A stretch of DNA of 34,399 nucleotides, taken from positions 1 to 34,399 of the forward strand of contig JAMONB010000268.1 in the NCBI GenBank assembly GCA_027066745.1. Direction: 5' to 3'. How positions within the stretch are numbered: position 1 is the stretch's first letter; every line of letters starts with the position of its first letter. Source of the DNA: Flavobacteriaceae bacterium (GTDB lineage Bacteria; Bacteroidota; Bacteroidia; Flavobacteriales; Flavobacteriaceae). The notes below the pieces were generated by a model. The model was not told where the DNA came from, ran no database searches, and saw only the letters and a list, made by a program, of their open reading frames with translations. The position numbers and the translations under genes were made by a program. Positions 28,801-34,399 of this stretch are shown one piece after another.

Positions 28801-30751
28801 TATTAGTACTTGTACCATTACTGGAAGCTTGCCAATAATAAGTAACTCCACTCGGTGGGTTGCTTCTTGTTAAAACCGTATTACCATCGTTATTTGTAGT
28901 TGAAATTGAATAAGAAGAAGGTGTGCTAGGTATTGAATTTATGGTATAATTAATACTTACAGGTAAACTCCATTTACCTGTACTATCTTCTCGAGCTCTA
29001 AGGTAGTATATATTACCGCTGGTACGAGTAATTGATTGAGCCTCGTTCGAAGAATAAGTGCTGGTTCCAATAGCACTACTTTGCCAATACCAAGTAACAC
29101 CCGTAGGAGGGTTGTCTCTTGTTAAGGTAACAGTATTATTATAGGTTCCACAGTTATAAGTTATGGTAGGAACTGTAGGAGTAGGCGTATCAATAATACT
29201 ATAACTAATACTCCTTGAGCTACTCCAACAGCCAGAAATACTGTTATAAGCTCTAAGATAATAGATACTTCCATTTGTAAGTGTTATGGATTCATTGGAA
29301 TTATTTTTAGTTGTTCCATCACTTTGACTTTGCCAATACCAGATAATTCCACTAGGAGGTTGCACCCTTGTAAGGACTGTATTTCCAAAATTATTGGTGA
29401 TTGTTGGTGAATCAGGCCTTACTGGAGTATCGGATGAAATGGTATAATTGATAGTTAAAGGTAAGCTCCATTCACCTGTAGTGTTATCTTTTGCTCGTAA
29501 ATAATAAGTACTTCCATAAGTACGAGTAATTGATTGAGCTGTTGTTATAGTACTTGTCCCCATTTCACTACTTTGCCAATACCAAGTAATACCTAAAGGG
29601 GGAGTGCCTCTTGTTAAAATTACACTACTACAGTCTGGTATAACGCTAGGAATGTCGGGCGTGGGTGTTGTAATTATTGAATAACTAATACTCCTTGCAC
29701 TACTCCAACAACCTGATGTATAATTCCAAGCACGTAAATAATAGGTGTTTCCACTAGTAAGTGTAATTGATTGATTTGCTGCAATTGCGGATCTATCCGT
29801 TCCATCACTGGTACTCTGCCAATACCAGTTTTCACCACTTGGAGGATTCGTTCGTGTAAGTACTGTGTTTTCGAAATTATTAGTTACCGTTACTGAAGAA
29901 GAACTTGGTCTACTTGCTGAGTCATAAGAGGTGGTAAAATTAACAATTGTAGCATTACTCCATTTATTGGTATTTGCATTATAGGCTCTTATAAAATATT
30001 CAGTGCCGTAGTTTCTTGTAATCGACTGGTTCGAATCAGATTTACTAGATCCAGATTCATAACTTTGCCAATAGTAAGTTATACCAGTAGGTGGTGTTAC
30101 TCTTGTTAAAATTACACTGCTACAATTTGGTGTCACGGTAGGTATCGGTGGTGGATTTACCCAAGTAACGGTGTAACTTTCGCTTGCAGAACCACTGCTC
30201 CAACACCCTGTTGCATTATCATATGCTCTTAAATAATAAATACTGCCTGTAGTAAGTCTAATAGAAGTATTAGAGTTTGATAAACTTGTTCCATCACTGC
30301 TACTTTGCCAATACCAAGTAATACCACTTGGAGGATTTCCTCTTGTTAAGGTAACACTTCCATCACTATTACTGCTCTTACTAATATCTGATGAATATGG
30401 AGTATAAACATATGCTATACCATAAGGATCTATGGTAGAACAGTCGACACTGACAGCTTCACTCCATTGAAGCGTACTATTATCTTGAGCTCGTAAATAA
30501 TAGATGCTAGTATACGAAGGAACTACTAATACAGTCGCAGAATTTGAAGTGTCAGTTTGGTAACTATATTGTTGCCAATACCAAGTTACACCACTAGGTG
30601 GAGTTCCTCTTGTTAATAATATTTCACCATTTCCGCAATTTCCAGAAGCAGTTGGAGTTGTTGGCACAGCTGGTGTTTGCGCATTTACAATTGATGTTAT
30701 TAATAATATTCCAAATAGTATTAATACTTTTTTTAAAACAATATTTTTCAT
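19829..30751 (-). CDS. Giant secreted RHS protein: signal peptide, 29 Ig-like repeats, TSP3/EF-hand-like linker, DUF6443-like + RHS repeats, RHS core, variable C-terminal domain
   Basis: Signal peptide MKNIVLKKVLILFGILLITSIVNAQT; WYWQ repeats; DSDNDGFG/DIDGDGFGD; YTRTFQIETTTGTV...ITYFDGLGRPMQSIGIKQS...HIGYDAFGRQDKGWLPYP; core HDPAIGRFMSIDPLAEDYVYQSPYNFSENRVIDGVELEGLE. Confidence 0.95.
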   Translation of the reverse strand: MKNIVLKKVLILFGILLITSIVNAQTPAVPTTPTASGNCGNGEILLTRGTPPSGVTWYWQQYSYQTDTSNSATVLVVPSYTSIYYLRAQDNSTLQWSEAVSVDCSTIDPYGIAYVYTPYSSDISKSSNSDGSVTLTRGNPPSGITWYWQSSSDGTSLSNSNTSIRLTTGSIYYLRAYDNATGCWSSGSASESYTVTWVNPPPIPTVTPNCSSVILTRVTPPTGITYYWQSYESGSSKSDSNQSITRNYGTEYFIRAYNANTNKWSNATIVNFTTSYDSASRPSSSSVTVTNNFENTVLTRTNPPSGENWYWQSTSDGTDRSAIAANQSITLTSGNTYYLRAWNYTSGCWSSARSISYSIITTPTPDIPSVIPDCSSVILTRGTPPLGITWYWQSSEMGTSTITTAQSITRTYGSTYYLRAKDNTTGEWSLPLTINYTISSDTPVRPDSPTITNNFGNTVLTRVQPPSGIIWYWQSQSDGTTKNNSNESITLTNGSIYYLRAYNSISGCWSSSRSISYSIIDTPTPTVPTITYNCGTYNNTVTLTRDNPPTGVTWYWQSSAIGTSTYSSNEAQSITRTSGNIYYLRAREDSTGKWSLPVSINYTINSIPSTPSSYSISTTNNDGNTVLTRSNPPSGVTYYWQASSNGTSTNNLSESITLTSGTTYYLRGQDNETGCWGNARSINYTIRPNVPSIPTITYNCGSNSNTVTLTRGTPPSGFTWYWQSSATRTYTSNSNESVTLSSGSVYYLKSRENATGVWSNALNINYTINSKPSTPSSYSISTTKNDGNTILTRSNPPSGVTYYWQSTSTGESTIDSNESIILTSGTVYYLRGRDDVTGCWGTARSVSYTIRPNVPSMPTVTYTCGSSSNTATLTREVPPSGITWYWQSSVTGTSTTKTTQSITRAYGNTYYLRARNNSTYEWSSSLIVNYVINSKPTKPTSPMVVNNSTSVTITRGNPPNGITWYWQSTSDGESEDDANPTKILTTSTVHYLRARDNITGCWSDAREIGYAINPDVPTVTYNCGSNTNTATLTRGTPPTGVTWYWQSSVAGISTTLSKSAETYTRSSGSIYYLRARNNITGDWSGATAVNYQINNKPSTPSSSSVSVTKNDGSTSLTRSTPPSGVTYYWQSTSGGTSVDNSSETITLTSGTTHYLRGQDNETGCWGNARSVSYTIKPSIPTLPTVTYNCGSSSNTATLTREIPPEGVTWYWQSSETGTSTTKTTQSITRTYGNTYYLRARNNSTYEWSSSLIVNYTINLKPDIPSLPIVIYNPASVSITRENPPNGITWFWQNTIDGISISDSNASVTLVSGSVYYLRGLDEVTGCWGVSRRVDYILKPETPTIVQNCGNTVLTKTENIPDGVSWYWQSSEIGTSISSSNSEVSVIRTEGTTYYLRARNNTSYDWSDAITIDYTIDKIPNIPDLPSVTNTIGNTLLTMNGTAPSSDTWYWQSEINGIDTSNSNSTVTLSSGDTYYLRAKDNDSNCWSDAKVINYTVIPNVPDMPAIVNNCGETILTKGNPVNNEVVWYWQNSSQGTDTSNSEVSISLTSGTIYYLRALNTISNTWSDAVTVNYVVKPIPTTPNLPNVTYNNGGTTLSFNGNPENNVIWYWQSNIDGVETTNQDTSITLTSGTNYYLRAYDSSSDCWSDARVINYSVETDPIPPTILSVENGCGSSILTKNNPLISSEVWYWQSYATGTSTSNSSVFVTRTYGDYYYLRAYNTISKKWSTALEISYTIIEKPVIPSIISVTHSNGMATITRGNPPAGITWYWQSSYLGTFTNNSNLTVSVPEGAPYYIRAYDAALDCWSTFKSINTLTNEVPAPPTLTDITITNNCGNTVLTKASPPSGILWYWQTSSNGTNLTGGSVASKTLTSGNTYYLRALNYATMNWSTALSINYTINNGPSIPDLPIITYNVGSTTLTKDGTAPTDVTWYWQSSVSGEDISPIASNNDITLSSGTVYYLRAKNTNTGCWGAARMINYVISDTVIEIPTTPIITENCGSTTLTKNGSAPTGLTWHWQSTIGGEDIDANSLLSTITLTSGTTYYLRTRENVAPYRWSSTLPVDYTVTQTPTPPTLEAISIVNNSGNTQINITGNIPADVTWYWQTSALGTDIVDSSNSKEVTEGTAIYLRAKNNNVTDCWGDALTIEYTVDANPVPTPLLTSTTKVENCGSTVLNFDEATVPTGVSWYWQQTSTGENTTNSSSSITLTEGTSYYLKAQDNISGIWSSEALEILYTINEVPEVPSINPIVYQCGSTTITRNSSPTGVTWYWQTAIDGIEETDTLLTKEFNSDGTAYLRAKSTNGCWSDALEINYSVEQTPEMPTLLDISLDYNCNQTTITKNNPPIGVTWYWQTTIDGIEETDTSLSKEFNLDGTIYLRAKNNAITNCWSDVLTINYTINTESTWYADSDNDGFGNPAISLIDCSEPVNYVNNADDLDDTNINITNIAPQYFYRDIDGDGFGDSADSVYYSVKPVGYVTNNTDNCPNEFGMVSGCDTYTNPTLSDENYVYTRTFQIETTTGTVTSNKDVIENITYFDGLGRPMQSIGIKQSATQKDIITHIGYDAFGRQDKGWLPYPETNGINGSYRGDISSATQNYYQVNYSNDFNIGTLTQDIAAYSQKDFEASPLNRVLKQAAPGDSWKLGSDNEIEFDYKTNTDTTEVRLFEVTLDSSYNPTLSTSGHYGVNELYKTITRDENHAGITKNHTTEEFKDKQGRVVLKRTYADIIENGIVTQTEATHDTYYVYDDFGNLTYVLPPKMDASANDIVTINNQLNDLGYQYQYDYRNRLVEKQIPGKEREYIVYDKLDRPILTQDANQRTNDEWLFTKYDVFGRVAYTGIYTYSSVSEITQGAMQTLADNHLGSLFESKQASSTNNYYSNVAYPTVNTQVLTVNYYDNYNFDTTTIPLTTVFNDTITTRTKGLATGSKVKVLGQNNNWITTTTYYDDKARPIYVSSQNEYLGTTDIIESELDFVGKTKRVKTTHSKTGQTEIVTEDTFVYDNTGRLKSQNQTINGSTPETIVINIYDELGQLTSKGVGNTETTPLQTVDYAYNIRGWLKTINNDVNTTDNDLFNFKINYNVVDHGGTPLFNGNIAETEWETQNDNVQRWYTYQYDALNRITNAIDNSTDNRYSLTLVDYDKNGNIQHLNRNGHTNIEVTDFGVMDNLSYYYNGNQLHSVTDAAVTTGFKDGNVSDIDFNTTADNDYTYDENGNLLMDNNKGITNIAYNHLNLPTQVTFAEDKYINYIYDATGIKIEKVVTDLSNITKTKYAGNYIYEEAAGIEELKFFNQPEGYVEPDGNGGFEYIYQYKDHLGNIRLSYTDENQNNTNPVSLTIVEENNYYPFGLKHKGYNNVQNGRDHKFEFQGQEAQEELGLDWISFKWRNHDPAIGRFMSIDPLAEDYVYQSPYNFSENRVIDGVELEGLEHVSVTSYDVRKTDVGYVAVQTGQKQYRNIGDWSGTKKIDSYSVYDQNGKVIRTSTGSIDLRNNGIDINSVKNREVSFGQVVDWYANSDDRAAKGFRSSVRNTALAASLIVPAAALSEGVTAFGVLSLASSVDSFVDENGNVLSDRIENKDAKLTVKVGGLLLNVGGKALNLNDILKGENTVSNLYEAIRAYFTIYDSKEGIKNANNESEEEDNKE
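23545..30640 (-). repeat. 29-copy ~245-bp coding tandem repeat (Ig-like WYWQ domain, ~82 aa each)
   Basis: TTGCCAATACCA-type motif (reverse of WYWQ) recurs from ~23691 to ~30571 at ~238-266 bp spacing; 29 copies counted. Confidence 0.95.
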
Positions 30752-30779
30752 AGCTATTGTTGATTTTTGTAATGGTATT
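30673..30779. repeat. 107-bp perfect direct repeat, copy 2 (copy 1 at 1-107)
   Basis: Manual base-by-base comparison: identical from window base 1 to 107; diverges at 108 (g vs c). Copy 1 probably extends left of the window. Confidence 0.95.
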
Positions 30780-33700
30780 CGTTTTTACTTAAAATATTGC
30801 CTTCAGAGTCTTTTACCTGTTTTAAACGATTAAACTCATCATATTCATAGTAGATGGTTTCTCCTCTAGGGTCGGTGATACTTGTTACTCCAATTAAAGA
30901 GTCATAGGTGTAAGACGTAATTTGAGCCTCAGGCATTTCATCACGTAATTCACTCATTAGAGCTCTTATGTCAGTATCATTTGCTGTTGTTCCTTGATTA
31001 AAAGGTGTTTGTAAACTGCCTAATTTTAATAAGGTATTTGATTCAGAGGAATTTACTACATCAGCAATTAAATAATTAGAGTTATATCCATAAATTCTAC
31101 TTACAAAAATTCCATTCTTTTTTTTGTATTCAGTAATTCGGCCTTTTATATCTCTTTTTGTTATGGTCTCTGATTCAATGATACTTTCATCTCTGCTTAT
31201 GAAATTTATTTTCTCTAGGCCTATTACACTTCCAAAATCAGTATAATAATGTTCTTCTTTAGCAATTATTTCACTGTCTTTATTTTTGAATTCTACTTTT
31301 AATGGTATAGAAAGCCTATTTTGTGTGACCAACTCGTTAGCATAAGGTAAATTGCTAACTATATCTCCGTTTTGAGTTCCTTCTTCTTCTCCTGTCAATG
31401 GATAGGCGGTTACTTTAAAAACCCTATCATCATACTGATCAGAAACTAATACACAATCTTGAGTTTCTCCTTGAGTCTCATCACAAGTAGACACTCTTTT
31501 CATTTCTTTTAGCACTAGTGGATATTGAGTATCATAAAAATAGTTTAGTTCTGTTTGAAAAGTAAATGGAACATTTTCATTTCCTCCTTGTGTAGGAACT
31601 ATTTTATCGGCCTGATAATCTTTTGTTATCACTGTTGTTAATACATCTCTAGCAATTGGAATAGTGATTTCCTCTTTAAAAAAACCACATGTTGAAAAGT
31701 AGTAATTGGAATCATAGCAATTTACATTGAACTTGTATGAAACCTTATTAATATAATCAAGTGAGATAGTTGAAAATTCCTTTTGTGTATAGAAATAATT
31801 TTTTTCTAAACGAGGTTCTCCAAGTTTGTTATATATAATTTCAGATTTAATTTTCCCACGCAAATAGTCTTGGTCTACAAATAATGATTGTGGAGCTATT
31901 TTATCCCAAGATACATTCTTTTGTAATGAGCTGTCGAAGGTTTTGGTTGAATATAAATTTGGGTATGTATTTGTATTAGAATAATAATATTCTGAGCGAC
32001 CATTATCAATACGGTTTTTAACTGTAACACCACTATAACCCACAAAAGCACCGTTGGTTAGCTCAACTTGAGATTGAGGCATCATAAAAGTGTCCATTCC
32101 TAAATAATTTGTCAATTCAGATAGTGTTGTTGGTATTCCCAAGGTTTCCTGATTCAATCTAAAAACAGCATAGGTAGGTAGTTTAGCTATATGCCCACCG
32201 CTATATTGATAATCCAATATTTGTAGATTTCCTTTACCATCATCTAACTTTTGAGTTTTTATTCTTAAACCTCCACCGCTTTGAGTTGCTCTGTCATAAA
32301 ACTCATTGAGTTCATACTCGTATTCATTTGTACCACCTGTTGGAAAGGTAATTTTAGTTAAAGAGTATGTTTTGACATAATCTGCATTGGCAGCTAAGGA
32401 ATAGTTTCCTGTAAGTTCTATTGAACCAGAAGTGTAAAATGGATAAATTCTATTGTTATAAAAATATAATTTTGGAATAGGGTTTGTATTTGCTGAGCTG
32501 TAAGTTCCATTGTTATACCCTAAAAAATCATGCGCATAGGAAGTTCTAGGGGGCATTTCAAATGATGTATCATAAGTAAAAGTATGACCAGGAAGTTCAT
32601 TTAAACTATTATCTACCTGATAAATTTTATCTAAGCGTAAACGTTTACTTTGTGGCATATCACTTTCAATAGCTGATTGAAAATAACCATAGTCCAATTT
32701 AAAATGCTTTATCGTATTTCCGTTAGTATCAATTATCTTAACTTCTGTCAATGCCTTTTCATCTGTATTGTCTAAACGATTTAAGCCATATATAAATTGA
32801 ACTTCCCCTTTGTCAAATGTAATTTTTGTAAGTCGTTGAGTTGTTGGATACACTGTATATGAATTTGAATTTTTTAATAATTCTAAATCAGTCCCTCCTC
32901 CATAAGAATTAACCCCAAGTGGAATGGCATCATAAAAATTTATAGCATACTCCTCATATTCAAATGTTATTGTTTGATTAGAGCTAGGGTCAAACATAGA
33001 ATTTAATCTATAGGACTCAGTTTTATTGAGGTTTCCAAAGGAAGAAATAGGTGTTGAATATCCACTATGATACGTGGAAATATCTCTTGAAACAAAATTG
33101 TAAACAATTCCATTAATAGGAGTTATTTGAATACTATCAAATCCATAAAAACTCATTAGACTGCTCAAATTTTCATTGATAATTGTTCCTTTATGTTCTA
33201 ATTCTATTGCTTCTGGGAGTATCGTAGAAATTAGAGAAACTGTTCCATTTGTATTAGTACTATATTGCTTTTTATGAATGTATTGTGTAGAAAAACCAGG
33301 AGCATTTACAGAAAATAGATCTGGTTGAGCATCATTGTATCTATTTAACTCATGAATAGTAAAATTTGCATTTGTATAACCTAACCAACCGGAAGGAGTC
33401 ATATAAGGAACAGGGTCATTTGCCTTATCTGGACGTTGAAAATCATCAATTCCTTTTACGATTTTTGAGATCATTCCTCCAGCATTTAAACTCCAACTGA
33501 GCCCTACATTAGAAGCAGCTTCATTCACCTTAACTCCTGAAGAGTTATAGGATAGTGAAATTGGAACACTCATGGAACCTGCCGATATTTCATAAATAGG
33601 AATACTGATATTAGTTCTTCCAGTATAATTTGTAACTGGTACAAAGTTTACTTTTTGAAATGCCGCAACATCTGGAGGTTTTACATTGGGATTTCCAATG

Positions 33701-33813
33701 ATTTGAGAAGCAGTATAAATATTTGAATTAAATTTTTTCCCATAATAATCTTCTTGAGAAAACCCTGTGGTACTAATACAAAGTAAAAAGATAAAAATTA
33801 ATGTATTTTTCAT
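30754..33813 (-). CDS. RHS/YD-repeat family secreted partner protein, paralog of 82-3108
   Basis: Signal peptide; NYTGRTNISIPIYEISAGSMSVPISLSYNSSGVKVNEAASNVGLSWSLNAGG; C-terminus TSYTYDSLIGVTSITDPRGETIYYEYDEFNRLKQVKDSEGNILSKNEYHYKNQQ almost matching the 1,008-aa paralog. Confidence 0.9.
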   Translation of the reverse strand: MKNTLIFIFLLCISTTGFSQEDYYGKKFNSNIYTASQIIGNPNVKPPDVAAFQKVNFVPVTNYTGRTNISIPIYEISAGSMSVPISLSYNSSGVKVNEAASNVGLSWSLNAGGMISKIVKGIDDFQRPDKANDPVPYMTPSGWLGYTNANFTIHELNRYNDAQPDLFSVNAPGFSTQYIHKKQYSTNTNGTVSLISTILPEAIELEHKGTIINENLSSLMSFYGFDSIQITPINGIVYNFVSRDISTYHSGYSTPISSFGNLNKTESYRLNSMFDPSSNQTITFEYEEYAINFYDAIPLGVNSYGGGTDLELLKNSNSYTVYPTTQRLTKITFDKGEVQFIYGLNRLDNTDEKALTEVKIIDTNGNTIKHFKLDYGYFQSAIESDMPQSKRLRLDKIYQVDNSLNELPGHTFTYDTSFEMPPRTSYAHDFLGYNNGTYSSANTNPIPKLYFYNNRIYPFYTSGSIELTGNYSLAANADYVKTYSLTKITFPTGGTNEYEYELNEFYDRATQSGGGLRIKTQKLDDGKGNLQILDYQYSGGHIAKLPTYAVFRLNQETLGIPTTLSELTNYLGMDTFMMPQSQVELTNGAFVGYSGVTVKNRIDNGRSEYYYSNTNTYPNLYSTKTFDSSLQKNVSWDKIAPQSLFVDQDYLRGKIKSEIIYNKLGEPRLEKNYFYTQKEFSTISLDYINKVSYKFNVNCYDSNYYFSTCGFFKEEITIPIARDVLTTVITKDYQADKIVPTQGGNENVPFTFQTELNYFYDTQYPLVLKEMKRVSTCDETQGETQDCVLVSDQYDDRVFKVTAYPLTGEEEGTQNGDIVSNLPYANELVTQNRLSIPLKVEFKNKDSEIIAKEEHYYTDFGSVIGLEKINFISRDESIIESETITKRDIKGRITEYKKKNGIFVSRIYGYNSNYLIADVVNSSESNTLLKLGSLQTPFNQGTTANDTDIRALMSELRDEMPEAQITSYTYDSLIGVTSITDPRGETIYYEYDEFNRLKQVKDSEGNILSKNEYHYKNQQ

Positions 33814-33958
33814 AGATTTTTAATAAAACGTATAGTTAAGATTGTTTTTAAAAAAGTTATTTGGATTAATTCACAATAAATAATGCCACAACCATGAATG
33901 ATAGGTAATGATATTACTTTCATAAAATGAATTTTAAAATCTTAGAATATATAAAAGG

Positions 33959-33995
33959 CATAGCAATTTTTATTCAAAAATAATTAACTTTTTCA
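33959..33995 (-). promoter_or_regulatory. Conserved upstream element of RHS loci (counterpart at 4437-4466)
   Basis: Plus-strand CATAGCAAT...AATTAACTTTTTCA in both places at nearly the same distance (~141 and ~145 bp) from the ATG of the first RHS partner gene. Confidence 0.5.
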
Positions 33996-34291
33996 GTGTA
34001 AACTTATATAAAATAAAGTTCTAAATTTAGATTATTTATTAATTTATTTTAATTCTAAATAAAGATATTTAAGTTTTATCAATTATTTTTTTATAAAAAA
34101 ATATCTATGTAAAAAAATTATATTTGTAAATTTTGAAAAGAAAAAGAATTATAAAACATTTAATAAATTTTTACAGCGTGCCATTTTTCCTCAAAAAGTT
34201 TCTCAAGAGTAGTTTTTTTAAATTAAAGTTTTTATTTCTTTGAATAATTCATACATTTGGTTCGATATTATACCAAGAGGGGGAGCAAAAG

Positions 34292-34323
34292 AAAAAGACT
34301 TACAGTAACGTAAGTCTTTTTTT
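34292..34323. terminator. Strong bidirectional rho-independent terminator-like hairpin
   Basis: AAAAAGACTTAC-agtaac-GTAAGTCTTTTT perfect 12-bp stem with A/T tracts on both sides. Confidence 0.8.
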
Positions 34324-34399
34324 ACCCTTTGAGTAAATTTCCCCAGACCCCATATTTTAAAGCATTGAATATGATACGAATTCTAATTTTTAGTTTTAT
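34322..34399 (-). CDS. 3' end of an unidentified CDS entering from the right edge
   Basis: Reverse strand reads IKLKIRIRIIFNALKYGVWGNLLKG* without internal stops, ending at the terminator hairpin. Confidence 0.45.
   Translation of the reverse strand: MKLKIRIRIIFNALKYGVWGNLLKG

Noticed and set aside
23545-30640. Possible CRISPR-like array because of regular spacing
   Set aside because: Spacing is ~245 bp and lies in one continuous ORF with protein-level conservation; it is a coding repeat.
33975-33982. Minus-strand TATTTTTG as a -7 promoter element for the right RHS operon
   Set aside because: Matches TAnnTTTG but there is no -33 element at proper spacing and the match is not kept at the left locus; only the broader conserved block is reported.

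Overview
AT-rich Bacteroidota (Flavobacteriia-like) accessory region. Three blocks are visible. (1) Two paralogous RHS/YD-repeat loci lie on the minus strand, one at each end of the window. The right locus is complete: a ~1,019-aa RHS N-terminal-like partner (30754-33813), then 2 nt later a giant 3,640-aa secreted RHS protein (19829-30751), followed by candidate immunity/accessory genes (19363-19860, 18691-19356). The left locus has a frameshifted, truncated partner remnant (3116-4295), an intact 1,008-aa partner (82-3108), and the first 26 codons of another giant protein leaving the window (1-79). (2) Between them is a type II secretion / type IV filament-like system in two convergent operons (4652-10828 plus; 10841-17365 minus): pilin, minimal prepilin peptidase, PilB/GspE ATPase, secretin, GspL-like and GspM-like proteins, GspF, minor pilins, a pilin-signal protein with a beta-solenoid-like body, a GspC/PilP-like protein and two lipoproteins. 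(3) A decayed IS transposase (17444-18360) and a palindrome-rich intergenic region separate the secretion locus from the giant RHS locus. The most notable signals are: a 29-copy (~245 bp, ~82 aa) Ig-like WYWQ repeat array in the giant protein, with one cysteine per repeat alternating between two positions through repeats 2-27 (consistent with inter-domain disulfide stapling); a 107-bp perfect direct repeat 30.67 kb apart at the partner/giant junctions; a conserved upstream element shared by the two RHS loci; and a three-arm operator-like palindrome (CCCTACT-TT-AGTAGGG-TAAAT-CCCTACT) upstream of the pilin operon. All calls come from reading the sequence and supplied ORFs; no searches were run.
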